Assembly: GCA_035635475.1 (NCBI GenBank) | Contig: DASQAZ010000058.1 | Coordinates: forward strand, 1 to 11,988 | DNA: 11,988 bases | Source of the DNA: VBOC01 sp035635475 | GTDB taxonomy: Bacteria > Bacteroidota > Ignavibacteria > UBA10030 > SZUA-254 | Reading direction: 5' to 3' | Shown here: positions 1 to 6,641 of the stretch, piece after piece | Layout: each line of letters opens with the position of its first letter | Position numbering within the stretch: position 1 is the stretch's first letter | The notes under the pieces: generated by a model | What the model saw: only the letters and a program-made list of their open reading frames with translations | The model's database searches: none | Told to the model about the DNA's origin: nothing | Translations under genes and position numbers: made by a program

Positions 1-2511
1 CTTGCGCAGCCCGACCAGTATTTTGACAAGATCGGAAGGCGCGCGGGTTTGATGGGCTATGAGAGCGGACAGTTCGAGATGTGGGTTTGGCCCTGGAAGC
101 CGCTGCGCAATTTCGAGCTGCAGTTTCTCCTCGGCACATCCACGCAGCCGATACCGGCGAGGCAGATCGTCCGCACCATCTCGGTCACTCCGGAAGTCAC
201 GACGCTCACGTTTACCGATGAGGCCTTCACTGTCAACGAGCGGATCCTGATCCCACGAGATGAGCCGGGCGCCATTCTCCTCCTCGAAGTTCACACCACA
301 ACGCCCCTTGCAATAATCCCCGGCTTCATCCCGGTTATGCAACCCATGTGGCCGGCCGGAATCGGAGGTCAATTCAGTTACTGGGACGACGAAGTCAATG
401 CCTACGTTATTTCTGAAGGACAGTGGCGCGCGATATTTCTCTGCGGCTCTCCGGCGGGTCAGCAAATGGCGGCGCCCCCTGCCCACATGTTCGCCGATAA
501 CCCGCTGCAGTTCAGGATTGATGTCAAGCCCGGAGAGACCGACGGCAGATTCATTCCAATCGTCATCGCCGGAGGTCTTCCCGATCCCGCCAGCGGAAAG
601 ATGAAATTCGATTCTGTTAAGGCAACATACAACAAGCTGTGGAAGTACGCGGAGCGATATTATCGCGAGAACCGCGATTACTACGAGGACCTCCGGAATT
701 CAACGATGCAAGTCATCACTCCCGACAAAGAATTCAACCTTGCCTATGAATGGGGAAAGGTTGCCCTGGACAATCTCATGATCGTGAATCCGCGTCTCGG
801 CCGCGGGATGGTCGCGGGCTTCGGGCTCTCCGGAGCGGGGGCCCGGCCGGGCTTCGCGTGGTTCTTCGGGGGTGATGCCTTTATCAACTCGCTCGCGATG
901 AATAGTTACGGAGATTTTGCGAAGGTCCGCGACGCTCTCGCATTCACACAGAAATGGCAGCGCCGGGATGACTTTCCGGTGAGGAAGAAGAATGCGGCCG
1001 ATCCTCCCCGGGATGTCGGGAAGATGGCGCACGAATTATCACAGAGCGACGGTGTGTGCGATTGGTGGAACGATTACCACTACGGATACAACCATGCCGA
1101 CACAACTCCCTGGTACATCGTTGCCATGGCCGATTATGTCCGGACCAGCGGAGATCTCGAATTCCTGCAAAAAAGCTGGGGCTCTGTGAAGCAGGCATAC
1201 GAGTGGTGCCTGAGCAAGGACAGCGACAATGACGGCCTGATGGATCTGAAGGGCGCGGGGCTCGGCGCCCTCGAGTTCGGGAAGCTCGTGGGAATTTACG
1301 CCGATGTCTACACGTGCGGCGTCTGGGTGCAGGCAGTAAGAGAAATGAAGTACATGGCGGAGCTTCTTGGCGACAGCGAAGCTGCGAGGCAGGCAGAGAC
1401 CCAATTCCGGAAAGCCCGGCCCCAACTCGAAAAGAAATTCTGGATGGAGAAGGATGGCTTCTACAGCTATGGCGCGACGGAGAACGGGGAACAAGTGCAC
1501 GAGAAGACGCCGTGGGCGGGCGTGGCCATGATGTACGGCCTGCTCGATGAAGAGCGGACGGCGAAAAGTATCGAAGCGTTCAACGGTGCCGATCTCTGCA
1601 CGGATTGGGGAGTGCGGTCGCTATCCAACAAGTCAACGCTGTTTGAGCCGACGAATTACAACTATGGGGCGGTGTGGCCGTTCATTTCCTCCTTCTTTAA
1701 CACGGCCCAGTTCGAGCACCAAAATAGTCCGGCGGGGTATCAGATCTTGCGATCGGTGATCACGCACGCCTTTGACCACGCACTGGGAGTAGTTCCGGAA
1801 GTTTTTTCAGGAGAGCTGAATGAGAAGCTGGGCGAGGGGTACCACCACCAGGGGTTCTCGACGACCGGGTACATGCTTCCTCTCGTACGGGGGATGCTCG
1901 GCTTGCAGGTAGATGGGGTGGGAAAGAAAGTCACCTACCGGCCGAGGCTTCCCGCCGATTGGGACAGCCTCGCTTTGAAAAATGTGCCGGTGGGCCGAAA
2001 TAAATTCGACTTCGTTCTGGTCCGCCATGTTCATCGGGATGACGCGGATTACGAACTTCGAGTCCACGCTGCTCATGATTCGAGCTGTCTCATCGAGTTC
2101 GCGCCGGAGCTTCCCGCCGGGTCCGCAGTCAAGCGCTACAGCATGCGGGCTGGCGATCTTGAGGGGAATCCTCCCGAGCCGCCCCGTCCGTTTATCGCGG
2201 CGGCAAAAAACGGTGCCGTCATGGATTACGTTTACAGTCTCGCTCCGTCTTTCCTGGCTCCGCCATCCGGCGTTCAGCCAGGTGCGGTTAACACAGGGTT
2301 ACGGATCCTGAAGGAGTGGGGCGTAGGAGGACAAGTTCATTTATCCCTTCAGGGAATCGAAAATCATACCTACCGCTTGCAGGTTTACGATACGGGGAAG
2401 ATACTGTCTGTAAGAGGGGGAGAATTGAAAAACGATACCATGGTCGTGGTCTTTGATAAGAGCACACCGCACGATTTCGTCCGGAAGGAAATTGTCATTA
2501 CATTGAAATAG
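1..2511 (+). CDS. Glycogen-debranching / amylo-alpha-1,6-glucosidase-like glycosidase, 5'-partial
   Basis: The frame is open from base 1, so the start lies outside the window; 836 residues are visible, ending at TAG (2509-2511). The first in-window TTG (49) and ATG (52) sit inside a conserved block (GYESGQFEMWVWPWKPLRNF) and are not real starts. An N-terminal beta-sandwich (about residues 1-190) leads into an (alpha/alpha)6-barrel of the six-hairpin type. Hallmarks are WFFGGDAF at 287-294 (compare WFGRDT in debranching enzymes), a YNHADTTPWY segment near 363-372, a Ca-binding-like DSDNDGLMD at 407-415, TDWGVRSLS at 535-543, GAVWPF at 556-561, PEVFSG near 599-604 and a following HHQGFS block. 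A further beta-rich tail of about 200 residues ends the protein. The family hydrolyses alpha-glucosidic bonds in glycogen- or trehalose-like substrates; the exact substrate cannot be read here. Catalytic acids are not assigned, because several six-hairpin families (GH15, GH37, GH63, GH133) share these blocks. The signal peptide, if any, is out of view. Confidence 0.85.
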   Translation, partial: LAQPDQYFDKIGRRAGLMGYESGQFEMWVWPWKPLRNFELQFLLGTSTQPIPARQIVRTISVTPEVTTLTFTDEAFTVNERILIPRDEPGAILLLEVHTTTPLAIIPGFIPVMQPMWPAGIGGQFSYWDDEVNAYVISEGQWRAIFLCGSPAGQQMAAPPAHMFADNPLQFRIDVKPGETDGRFIPIVIAGGLPDPASGKMKFDSVKATYNKLWKYAERYYRENRDYYEDLRNSTMQVITPDKEFNLAYEWGKVALDNLMIVNPRLGRGMVAGFGLSGAGARPGFAWFFGGDAFINSLAMNSYGDFAKVRDALAFTQKWQRRDDFPVRKKNAADPPRDVGKMAHELSQSDGVCDWWNDYHYGYNHADTTPWYIVAMADYVRTSGDLEFLQKSWGSVKQAYEWCLSKDSDNDGLMDLKGAGLGALEFGKLVGIYADVYTCGVWVQAVREMKYMAELLGDSEAARQAETQFRKARPQLEKKFWMEKDGFYSYGATENGEQVHEKTPWAGVAMMYGLLDEERTAKSIEAFNGADLCTDWGVRSLSNKSTLFEPTNYNYGAVWPFISSFFNTAQFEHQNSPAGYQILRSVITHAFDHALGVVPEVFSGELNEKLGEGYHHQGFSTTGYMLPLVRGMLGLQVDGVGKKVTYRPRLPADWDSLALKNVPVGRNKFDFVLVRHVHRDDADYELRVHAAHDSSCLIEFAPELPAGSAVKRYSMRAGDLEGNPPEPPRPFIAAAKNGAVMDYVYSLAPSFLAPPSGVQPGAVNTGLRILKEWGVGGQVHLSLQGIENHTYRLQVYDTGKILSVRGGELKNDTMVVVFDKSTPHDFVRKEIVITLK

Positions 2512-2544
2512 GGCCGAGGGAGGAGATCATCAATCAATAGATAT

Positions 2545-2549
2545 GGAGG
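2545..2549 (+). promoter_or_regulatory. Shine-Dalgarno GGAGG that decides the start of the small gene
   Basis: GGAGG lies 5 nt before the ATG at 2555. The alternative in-frame ATG at 2543 overlaps this site, and the nearest purine-rich stretch before it (GGGAGGAGA, 2518-2526) is 16 nt away, which is too far. This favours the start at 2555. Confidence 0.6.
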
Positions 2550-2554
2550 CAGCC

Positions 2555-2971
2555 ATGATTCAACCTGAATATAATCCGAACCCTCAACCGGTTCCTCCGA
2601 CTCCCCGGGAGGTTCGGGACCATGAAAATGCGGAAGCCTTCGTCATCGGTCTCAATGCCTCGTCGGCGGTCGTGAATACGGTCTTCATGACGCAGAGCAA
2701 GCGCAATTATGTGAGTTCTGCGGTCGGCATCGTGTGGGGGCTGACCGGAATTGGATTGGGGCTCGCCGATAACGCGGGTTTCTCTGCGGCCGACATGATC
2801 TTGGGAAGCGCGTCGATCGCGCTCGGTGTCTGGAATCTTACGGTGAAAGAGTATCCTTCCGCGGGATCGGCGGAGCGAGGGGGTCCGAACTATCGCGCGC
2901 TCAATGTTTCGATTATTCCCGGGCTTCAGAATCGCCGGGGGGTGGCCCTGGCGGTGCGGTGGGAGTTATGA
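2555..2971 (+). CDS. Small hypothetical protein with two glycine-rich hydrophobic segments
   Basis: Not recognised. From the ATG at 2555 it has 138 residues; an ATG at 2543 would add MEAA, but the SD site favours 2555. The N-terminus is proline-rich (residues 1-20), followed by a polar stretch (REVRDHENAEAF) and two hydrophobic, small-residue-rich segments at about 54-73 (SSAVGIVWGLTGIGLGLA) and 76-94 (FSAADMILGSASIALGVW), which could form a membrane hairpin. The C-terminus (GVALAVRWEL) alternates polar and hydrophobic residues like a last beta-barrel strand. No signal peptide is visible, which is odd if it is an envelope protein. It starts 43 nt after the glycosidase and may be co-transcribed with it. 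It faces the convergent propeller gene, whose stop is 62 nt away. Coding status rests on the SD site, the open frame and plausible composition; the function is unknown. Confidence 0.65.
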   Translation: MIQPEYNPNPQPVPPTPREVRDHENAEAFVIGLNASSAVVNTVFMTQSKRNYVSSAVGIVWGLTGIGLGLADNAGFSAADMILGSASIALGVWNLTVKEYPSAGSAERGGPNYRALNVSIIPGLQNRRGVALAVRWEL

Positions 2972-3000
2972 AAGCGTTCGGGATTTCTGCGACTCTCTGA

Positions 3001-3029
3001 CCGGTTGAACGCCGAGCCGAAGCAACCGG
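3001..3029. terminator. Hairpin between convergent genes, possible bidirectional terminator
   Basis: CCGGTTG (3001-3007) and CAACCGG (3023-3029) form a perfect 7-bp stem with a 15-nt loop in the 62-nt gap between the two convergent stop codons. It begins 4 nt after the stop of the minus-strand gene. Neither side has a clear U-tract, so it is not a canonical intrinsic terminator. It may act as a weak terminator or 3'-end stabiliser. Confidence 0.35.
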
Positions 3030-3033
3030 CGCT

Positions 3034-4128
3034 TCAGAATTGAATGCCGGCCGCGTTGTAAACGGCGACGCCGTTGGTTGTCCCGACCCAGAGATTCTGA
3101 TTGTAATCGAAAAGGAGCGCGTTCACACTGTCACCGGGCAACGGACTGTTCGCGGTAGTGAATCGAGTCCAGGTCGTGTCATCAAGCCTCACCACTCCGG
3201 CGTTCGTCCCAAACCACCGAACCTTCTGAAGGTTCGTCACTACGGCATTGACAGGACCGGCGGGAAGTTTGATACCGGCGGTGTCGGGAGGATAAGTCGT
3301 CCAGACCGATGTCTGCAGGTTGAAAGTCACTGCTCCCTGCTGGACCCCAAACCAAACAGTGTTGTGGAGATCGAACGAAACGGAATTGATCCTTGAATCG
3401 GGACTCAACGGATGCTTGGACCACTCGAGCCCGGCGAGTCCGTAGTTGACCATTACAGCCCCGCCTGTCTGTGTTCCAAACCAGATGGTGTTGTCATCGA
3501 GCTTGTTTATGCACGCGGGAATCTGATTCGAGGGGAGGTTGGCAGGAGGCCCCGTCGTGTATGAATACCATGTGCCTGATTCGCTTGCTCCGCCGACAAA
3601 GCGGTTGACACCCGATACACTGGTAAACCAGACTTCGCCGTAATTGCTTTGGTTTGAAACGTCGGCTGCACCTGCCAGTATGAAATCGTTGAGTAGATCC
3701 GGGTAGTTATAGCGACGCCATACCTGTATAGTCGAAAAGGGGTTATAGCGAACAACCCCTCCGCCGGTCAGGCCGAACCACAGGCCTCCGTCCTTTCCCT
3801 GGACTATGCACGAGACGCGGTGGGATTTACCGCTCGGTGACGGCGACCATAGCGAGTCCCTCATCGAGGCCCATACTCCTGCGCTGAACGAAGAAACCCC
3901 GTCATTTGTGGCTATCCATATTTTTCGCCCATTGTCGAGCAAGAAGGCATTGGCATAGTTATTGATCAGCCTTCCGGGGGTTTGCCGGTACACCAACCAC
4001 GTATCCAGCAATCTCGGTGTGGGGGGTCCGGTGGCACTGGTACATCCGGAAGCGAATCCAACGAGAAAAAGGATAAACGGAAAGATCAACGACCATTTCA
4101 TATTCAGCTGGAAATGCCTTGGATTCAT
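3034..4128 (-). CDS. Seven-repeat beta-propeller lipoprotein (two-component-regulator-propeller type)
   Basis: A 364-residue protein. The ATG at 4128 was chosen because GAGGA precedes it by 8 nt; a TTG at 4143 would extend it by five residues but has no site. Residues 1-28 form a lipoprotein signal (MKWSLIFPFILFLVGFASG) with lipobox ASGC, so Cys29 is the likely lipidated residue. The rest carries seven motifs of the type [IVL]WFGT..G(V).R: about 70-81, 116-128, 166-177, 215-228, 258-270, 303-315 and 346-358. Spacings are 43-50 residues, as expected for one closed seven-bladed propeller. In Bacteroidetes these repeats usually form the periplasmic sensor of hybrid two-component proteins; here there is no membrane anchor after the propeller, no kinase and no C-terminal domain, so it is a free-standing lipoprotein. 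It is transcribed divergently from the receptor operon. A role as ligand-binding surface or periplasmic protein is inference. Confidence 0.88.
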   Translation of the reverse strand: MNPRHFQLNMKWSLIFPFILFLVGFASGCTSATGPPTPRLLDTWLVYRQTPGRLINNYANAFLLDNGRKIWIATNDGVSSFSAGVWASMRDSLWSPSPSGKSHRVSCIVQGKDGGLWFGLTGGGVVRYNPFSTIQVWRRYNYPDLLNDFILAGAADVSNQSNYGEVWFTSVSGVNRFVGGASESGTWYSYTTGPPANLPSNQIPACINKLDDNTIWFGTQTGGAVMVNYGLAGLEWSKHPLSPDSRINSVSFDLHNTVWFGVQQGAVTFNLQTSVWTTYPPDTAGIKLPAGPVNAVVTNLQKVRWFGTNAGVVRLDDTTWTRFTTANSPLPGDSVNALLFDYNQNLWVGTTNGVAVYNAAGIQF

Positions 4129-4136
4129 CTCTTGGG

Positions 4137-4141
4137 TCCTC
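4137..4141 (-). promoter_or_regulatory. Shine-Dalgarno site (GAGGA) of the propeller lipoprotein
   Basis: The plus strand reads TCCTC, which is GAGGA on the minus strand, 8 nt before the ATG at 4128. It supports that ATG over the upstream TTG at 4143, which overlaps the site region. Confidence 0.6.
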
Positions 4142-4165
4142 AAATCAAATTACAAAATATTTGCG

Positions 4166-4174
4166 ATTATACCA
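4166..4174 (-). promoter_or_regulatory. Extended -10 promoter for the propeller lipoprotein
   Basis: The minus strand reads TGGTATAAT, an extended -10 element (TG-N-TATAAT), about 38 nt upstream of the ATG at 4128. At 17-nt spacing the -35 hexamer would be CCGCCC (4189-4194), which has no match to TTGACA. Initiation would therefore depend on the extended -10 or on an activator. The expected start point is near 4159, giving a leader of about 30 nt that includes the SD site. Confidence 0.5.
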
Positions 4175-4179
4175 ATCCA

Positions 4180-4192
4180 GCCCCTCCGGGGC
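4180..4192. repeat. GC-rich inverted repeat between divergent promoters, candidate operator
   Basis: GCCCC-TCC-GGGGC is a perfect 5-bp inverted repeat with a 3-nt centre. It lies in the -35/-10 spacer region of the leftward promoter and ends 8 nt before the -35 hexamer of the rightward promoter. That position suits a regulator acting on both transcripts. It is short and could be chance in GC-rich DNA. Confidence 0.3.
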
Positions 4193-4200
4193 GGAAAAAC

Positions 4201-4229
4201 TTGACAGTCACTCTTTTTTTATCTATAAT
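4201..4229 (+). promoter_or_regulatory. Consensus sigma70-type promoter of the lipoprotein / TonB receptor operon
   Basis: TTGACA (4201-4206), a 17-nt spacer, then TATAAT (4224-4229): both hexamers and the spacing match the sigma70 consensus exactly. The spacer holds a run of seven T (4214-4220). The expected start point is about 4236-4238, giving a leader of about 55 nt before the ATG at 4293. It sits in the divergent intergenic region where a promoter is needed. Classical Bacteroides promoters (TTG-19-TAnnTTTG) look different. Confidence 0.8.
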
Positions 4230-4237
4230 CCAAGCAA

Positions 4238-4258
4238 ATGCTGGCCACCCCGATATGA
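4238..4258 (+). other. Micro-ORF 1 in the operon leader (6 codons)
   Basis: ATG CTG GCC ACC CCG ATA TGA starts within a few bases of the predicted transcription start, so it would be almost leaderless. Its TGA overlaps the ATG of the next micro-ORF as ATGA (4255-4258). There is no SD site. The reading is speculative because such a short frame can arise by chance. Confidence 0.2.
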
Positions 4259-4265
4259 GGTCAGC
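4240..4265 (+). other. Leader RNA hairpin
   Basis: GCTGGCC (4240-4246) can pair with GGTCAGC (4259-4265) in RNA: seven pairs including one G-U, with a 12-nt loop that contains the ATG at 4255. A second, weaker pairing (AGCT 4263-4266 with AGCT 4273-4276) shares bases with it, so the two exclude each other. This might tune translation of the first operon gene; no known riboswitch is recognised. Confidence 0.25.
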
Positions 4266-4296
4266 TCTAGATAGCTACACCCATCCACCTCCATGA
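4255..4296 (+). other. Micro-ORF 2 overlapping the first operon gene (13 codons)
   Basis: It encodes MRSALDSYTHPPP, and its TGA (4294-4296) overlaps the ATG of the lipoprotein gene (4293-4295) as ATGA. Because the lipoprotein start has no SD site, translational coupling from this frame is a possible way to deliver ribosomes. No SD site is seen for the micro-ORF itself either. Confidence 0.25.
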
Positions 4297-4895
4297 AACG
4301 CAAAAACGCTCCATTTGTTGCACTGTTTTTTTTCCCGCTGCTGGTCCTCGCATTGAATCTGCATTGTCAATACGATTACAGCTCTCCCCTGCCCGGTCTC
4401 GTCGATATCCGGCTGCACACGATCTCAGACTCGAGCAGAATCGCATTCAGTCCGCAAAATATTTTTGTTCTGAAGATTACACAGGTTAGTGCCGTGCGTT
4501 CCGATTTGGCCCTGGCGACAGTTTACGGAGATATCAAGGCGATCAAACGTTTGACGGGTGTTTACAACACGCTCGATGCCCACGCAGAGGATTCTTCGCT
4601 GGTCATCGGCCAGGCAGACCTGCCCCCCGGAGATTACCTTGGGATACTCATGCTCATTGCGCCAGGCGGCACTGCAATTCTCGACGGATACCGGAATATC
4701 AGGGTCGTTACCCCGCCGGGATTCGATCCGACCCTCCAATTCCAGCGGTCATTCAAAATCTCCGAACAACGGACAACCCGCATCGTTCTCACGATCAATC
4801 TGGATTCGTCTCTTGTGAAAGAAGCAGTTGGGTATGACCCTGACACCTTTCTTTTCACTCCATCCTATTATATTTCATCAGTCCTGTACGAGTAA
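4293..4895 (+). CDS. DUF4382-like lipoprotein, first gene of the operon
   Basis: A 200-residue protein with a hydrophobic signal (residues 5-22) ending in LNLHC. Cys25 is the only cysteine in the protein, which supports lipidation although His at -1 is unusual for a lipobox. The remainder is beta-rich: a first strand block at 36-65, a LPPGDYLGILMLI turn-strand at 110-122, and a C-terminal part (162-198) with TRIVLTINLDSSLVK...TFLFTPSYYISSV. The order (LPxGxY, then a strand with polar residue followed by DxS, then a final P-x-I-x-V strand) resembles DUF4382, a periplasmic or surface beta-sandwich of unknown function. This is pattern recognition, not a profile match. The ATG at 4293 has no SD; the preceding bases CCACCTCC cannot pair with the 16S tail. 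The next gene starts 5 nt after its stop, so the two are almost certainly coupled. It probably sits on the outer membrane with the receptor encoded downstream. Confidence 0.8.
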   Translation: MKRKNAPFVALFFFPLLVLALNLHCQYDYSSPLPGLVDIRLHTISDSSRIAFSPQNIFVLKITQVSAVRSDLALATVYGDIKAIKRLTGVYNTLDAHAEDSSLVIGQADLPPGDYLGILMLIAPGGTAILDGYRNIRVVTPPGFDPTLQFQRSFKISEQRTTRIVLTINLDSSLVKEAVGYDPDTFLFTPSYYISSVLYE

Positions 4896-4900
4896 CGGGG

Positions 4901-6619
4901 ATGTATAAAATCATAGCGCGGTGGCTCGCCGGAATTGTCGCGATCCTGGCGGTGATGAGTACAGGGATGGACTGCAAGGGCAAGTATCTTGTTCCCACGA
5001 ATATCCCTCCAATCACAAGGCTCTCGAACGTTCCACCGCCCGACTCATTCATTATTGCAAAGAACCCGCTGCTGACGCTCTACTGGGTGGGAGATGATCC
5101 GGACGGGTATGTTGTTGCATTCAGATACCGCTGGAATTTCAGGTTGAATGCCGCCAGTCCGTTCCAGTACAAACCGTGGAGCAGGGTTCTCAATATCATC
5201 GTATCCAAATTTGCATTGATGACCGACGCGGATGAAAGCAATATCACGAATGTGTATAAATACTTTGCCACGTTGCCTCCCGAGGGGCTGAGTCCGGATA
5301 GCGCCAATCGCCTCGATTCCGCCAAGACACTCATCATCGCAGGATCACATGTCTGGGCATCGAACCCGAAAATCATCCACTTCCCCGTCCACGTTAATCC
5401 AAATAGTGGAACATTCATATTCGACTCGCAGGATTCACTGAATCCTCACACGTTTGAAGTATCGGCGATCGACAACGCAGGAGCGGCGGGACCGCCGGCG
5501 ACCGTTTCATTTGGAACGCCGCGCGTTTCCCCGCCTCACACGCAGATTACATCCTCTCCCACCGATACACAGCTCGTTATAGATCGAAAGAGCAGCACGT
5601 TTCAAGGGATTGAATTTGATTTCCAGGGGTTCGATCCCAACAGCAGGACAGTCGATTACCAGTGGGTGGTCGACCGTGACCTGTGGCCTCCCGACAGTAT
5701 TCCGTGGTCGCCCTTCACTCCGGCTACCTTTGCCAGAGCCACCGCGGCGAACTTTCGCGATCCTTACGCCGTGACGCACCGCTTTTATGTGCGGGCACGG
5801 AATGAATTTGGCAGCATTGACACCATTGGTGCGGACACCTCCTTCTACACGTTGTATCCCCCTTTTTTGCGGCCGGGCTACCAACACAGGATTCTACTTC
5901 TGAATAATTCGTATGACTGGGGCGCGGGGGGGACCGCGGCCCATCCGTCGCGCGCAATGCTCGATGCCTATTACCGGGCTCTGTTCGATTCCGCAGGGCA
6001 AAATGGAAAGTACGATCTTTTCGACGTTGTCGATGTTAACAACGGGCCGCATATCTTCCCGGGTTTGGGCGCCCTGGGACAATACAGCGTCATTGTTTTT
6101 ATCGGGGATGTCACAGGCGACATAACCGATCCGGAGTGGCACCACTCGTTCCTTGGCACTCGTGAGAACATGGTACACAGCTATTTGAACGTCGGCGGGA
6201 AGCTTATTATCACCGCGTGGAATTTTCCCTTCCCGCTCAACGCCGGACCGGAGTACACGCGTCAAATCGGTCATCTGGAAGTATTCCGCCCTGACCAAGT
6301 GAAAGGTAACTTCATCGGTGCCCGTGGCGATAAAGGCTACCCGGATGCCGTCGTGGACACCGCAAAGCTCGACACCGCGTCCTGGGGCCAGGGACTCATG
6401 TCTTTGTGGCCCGGACGTCCGTATGGGTTCGGCGAAATTATTTACAGGTACGATGCAAGAAATAACTCATTCTTTGAGAACCTGGCCATTGGCGTGCGAT
6501 ATCTCGGGACGACGTTCAATGTGGTGTACCTTGGATTCCCGTTATACTATATCCAGCAGCCTGTTCCCACAGCCATTGTGAGAAAGGCCCTGGATGACAT
6601 CGGTGAATTAAACCGTTGA
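4901..6619 (+). CDS. Lipoprotein with Ig-like domains and a class-I glutamine-amidotransferase-like C-terminal fold
   Basis: A 572-residue protein. Residues 1-24 form a signal (RWLAGIVAILAVMSTGMD). Cys25 is the only cysteine present, again arguing for a lipoprotein despite the atypical GMDC box. Two beta-sandwich segments follow: about 36-205 (with LTLYWVGDDPDGYVVAFRYRW) and 210-320 (with FDFQGFDPNSRTVDYQWVVD and HRFYVRARNEFGS); both have the 'DPDG...Y.YRW' style of FN3 or Ig-like folds. From about 328 an alpha/beta part appears: strand RILLLNN, helix RAMLDAYYRALF, strand YSVIVFIGD (395-403), helix-turn-strand NVGGKLIITAW (430-440), and a final strand VVYLGFPLYY (541-550) with the terminal helix. 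This is the layout of GATase1-like or ThuA/DUF4350-like domains. No GxCxG nucleophile is present, so glutaminase activity is unlikely; a binding role is more plausible. It starts 5 nt after the previous gene, and the receptor gene follows 22 nt after its stop. Confidence 0.8.
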   Translation: MYKIIARWLAGIVAILAVMSTGMDCKGKYLVPTNIPPITRLSNVPPPDSFIIAKNPLLTLYWVGDDPDGYVVAFRYRWNFRLNAASPFQYKPWSRVLNIIVSKFALMTDADESNITNVYKYFATLPPEGLSPDSANRLDSAKTLIIAGSHVWASNPKIIHFPVHVNPNSGTFIFDSQDSLNPHTFEVSAIDNAGAAGPPATVSFGTPRVSPPHTQITSSPTDTQLVIDRKSSTFQGIEFDFQGFDPNSRTVDYQWVVDRDLWPPDSIPWSPFTPATFARATAANFRDPYAVTHRFYVRARNEFGSIDTIGADTSFYTLYPPFLRPGYQHRILLLNNSYDWGAGGTAAHPSRAMLDAYYRALFDSAGQNGKYDLFDVVDVNNGPHIFPGLGALGQYSVIVFIGDVTGDITDPEWHHSFLGTRENMVHSYLNVGGKLIITAWNFPFPLNAGPEYTRQIGHLEVFRPDQVKGNFIGARGDKGYPDAVVDTAKLDTASWGQGLMSLWPGRPYGFGEIIYRYDARNNSFFENLAIGVRYLGTTFNVVYLGFPLYYIQQPVPTAIVRKALDDIGELNR

Positions 6620-6626
6620 GCCTTTC

Positions 6627-6634
6627 GAGAGGAG
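6627..6634 (+). promoter_or_regulatory. Strong Shine-Dalgarno site (GAGAGGAG) of the TonB receptor gene
   Basis: GAGAGGAG lies 7 nt before the ATG at 6642. It is the best ribosome binding site of the operon, in contrast to the SD-less first gene, and suggests the receptor is translated independently of its upstream neighbours. Confidence 0.7.
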
Positions 6635-6641
6635 CCCCAGC

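Noticed and set aside
1219..1245. DSDNDGLMD in the glycosidase as a dockerin or EF-hand domain
   Set aside because: It is a single short loop within the catalytic barrel, and a calcium-type loop at this place is common in debranching-like glycosidases; it is not a separate domain.
1039..1500. Minus-strand open frame of 153 codons
   Set aside because: It lies wholly inside the glycosidase gene, whose protein sequence is conserved-looking through this part, and it has no ribosome binding site.
4180..4220. GC hairpin plus T-run as an intrinsic terminator
   Set aside because: The T-run starts 22 nt after the stem and is the spacer of the consensus promoter, so it is not placed for termination.
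3982..4296. Plus-strand frame of 104 codons across the divergent region
   Set aside because: It begins antisense to the propeller gene and crosses both promoters. Only its last 13 codons (micro-ORF 2) lie on the predicted transcript.
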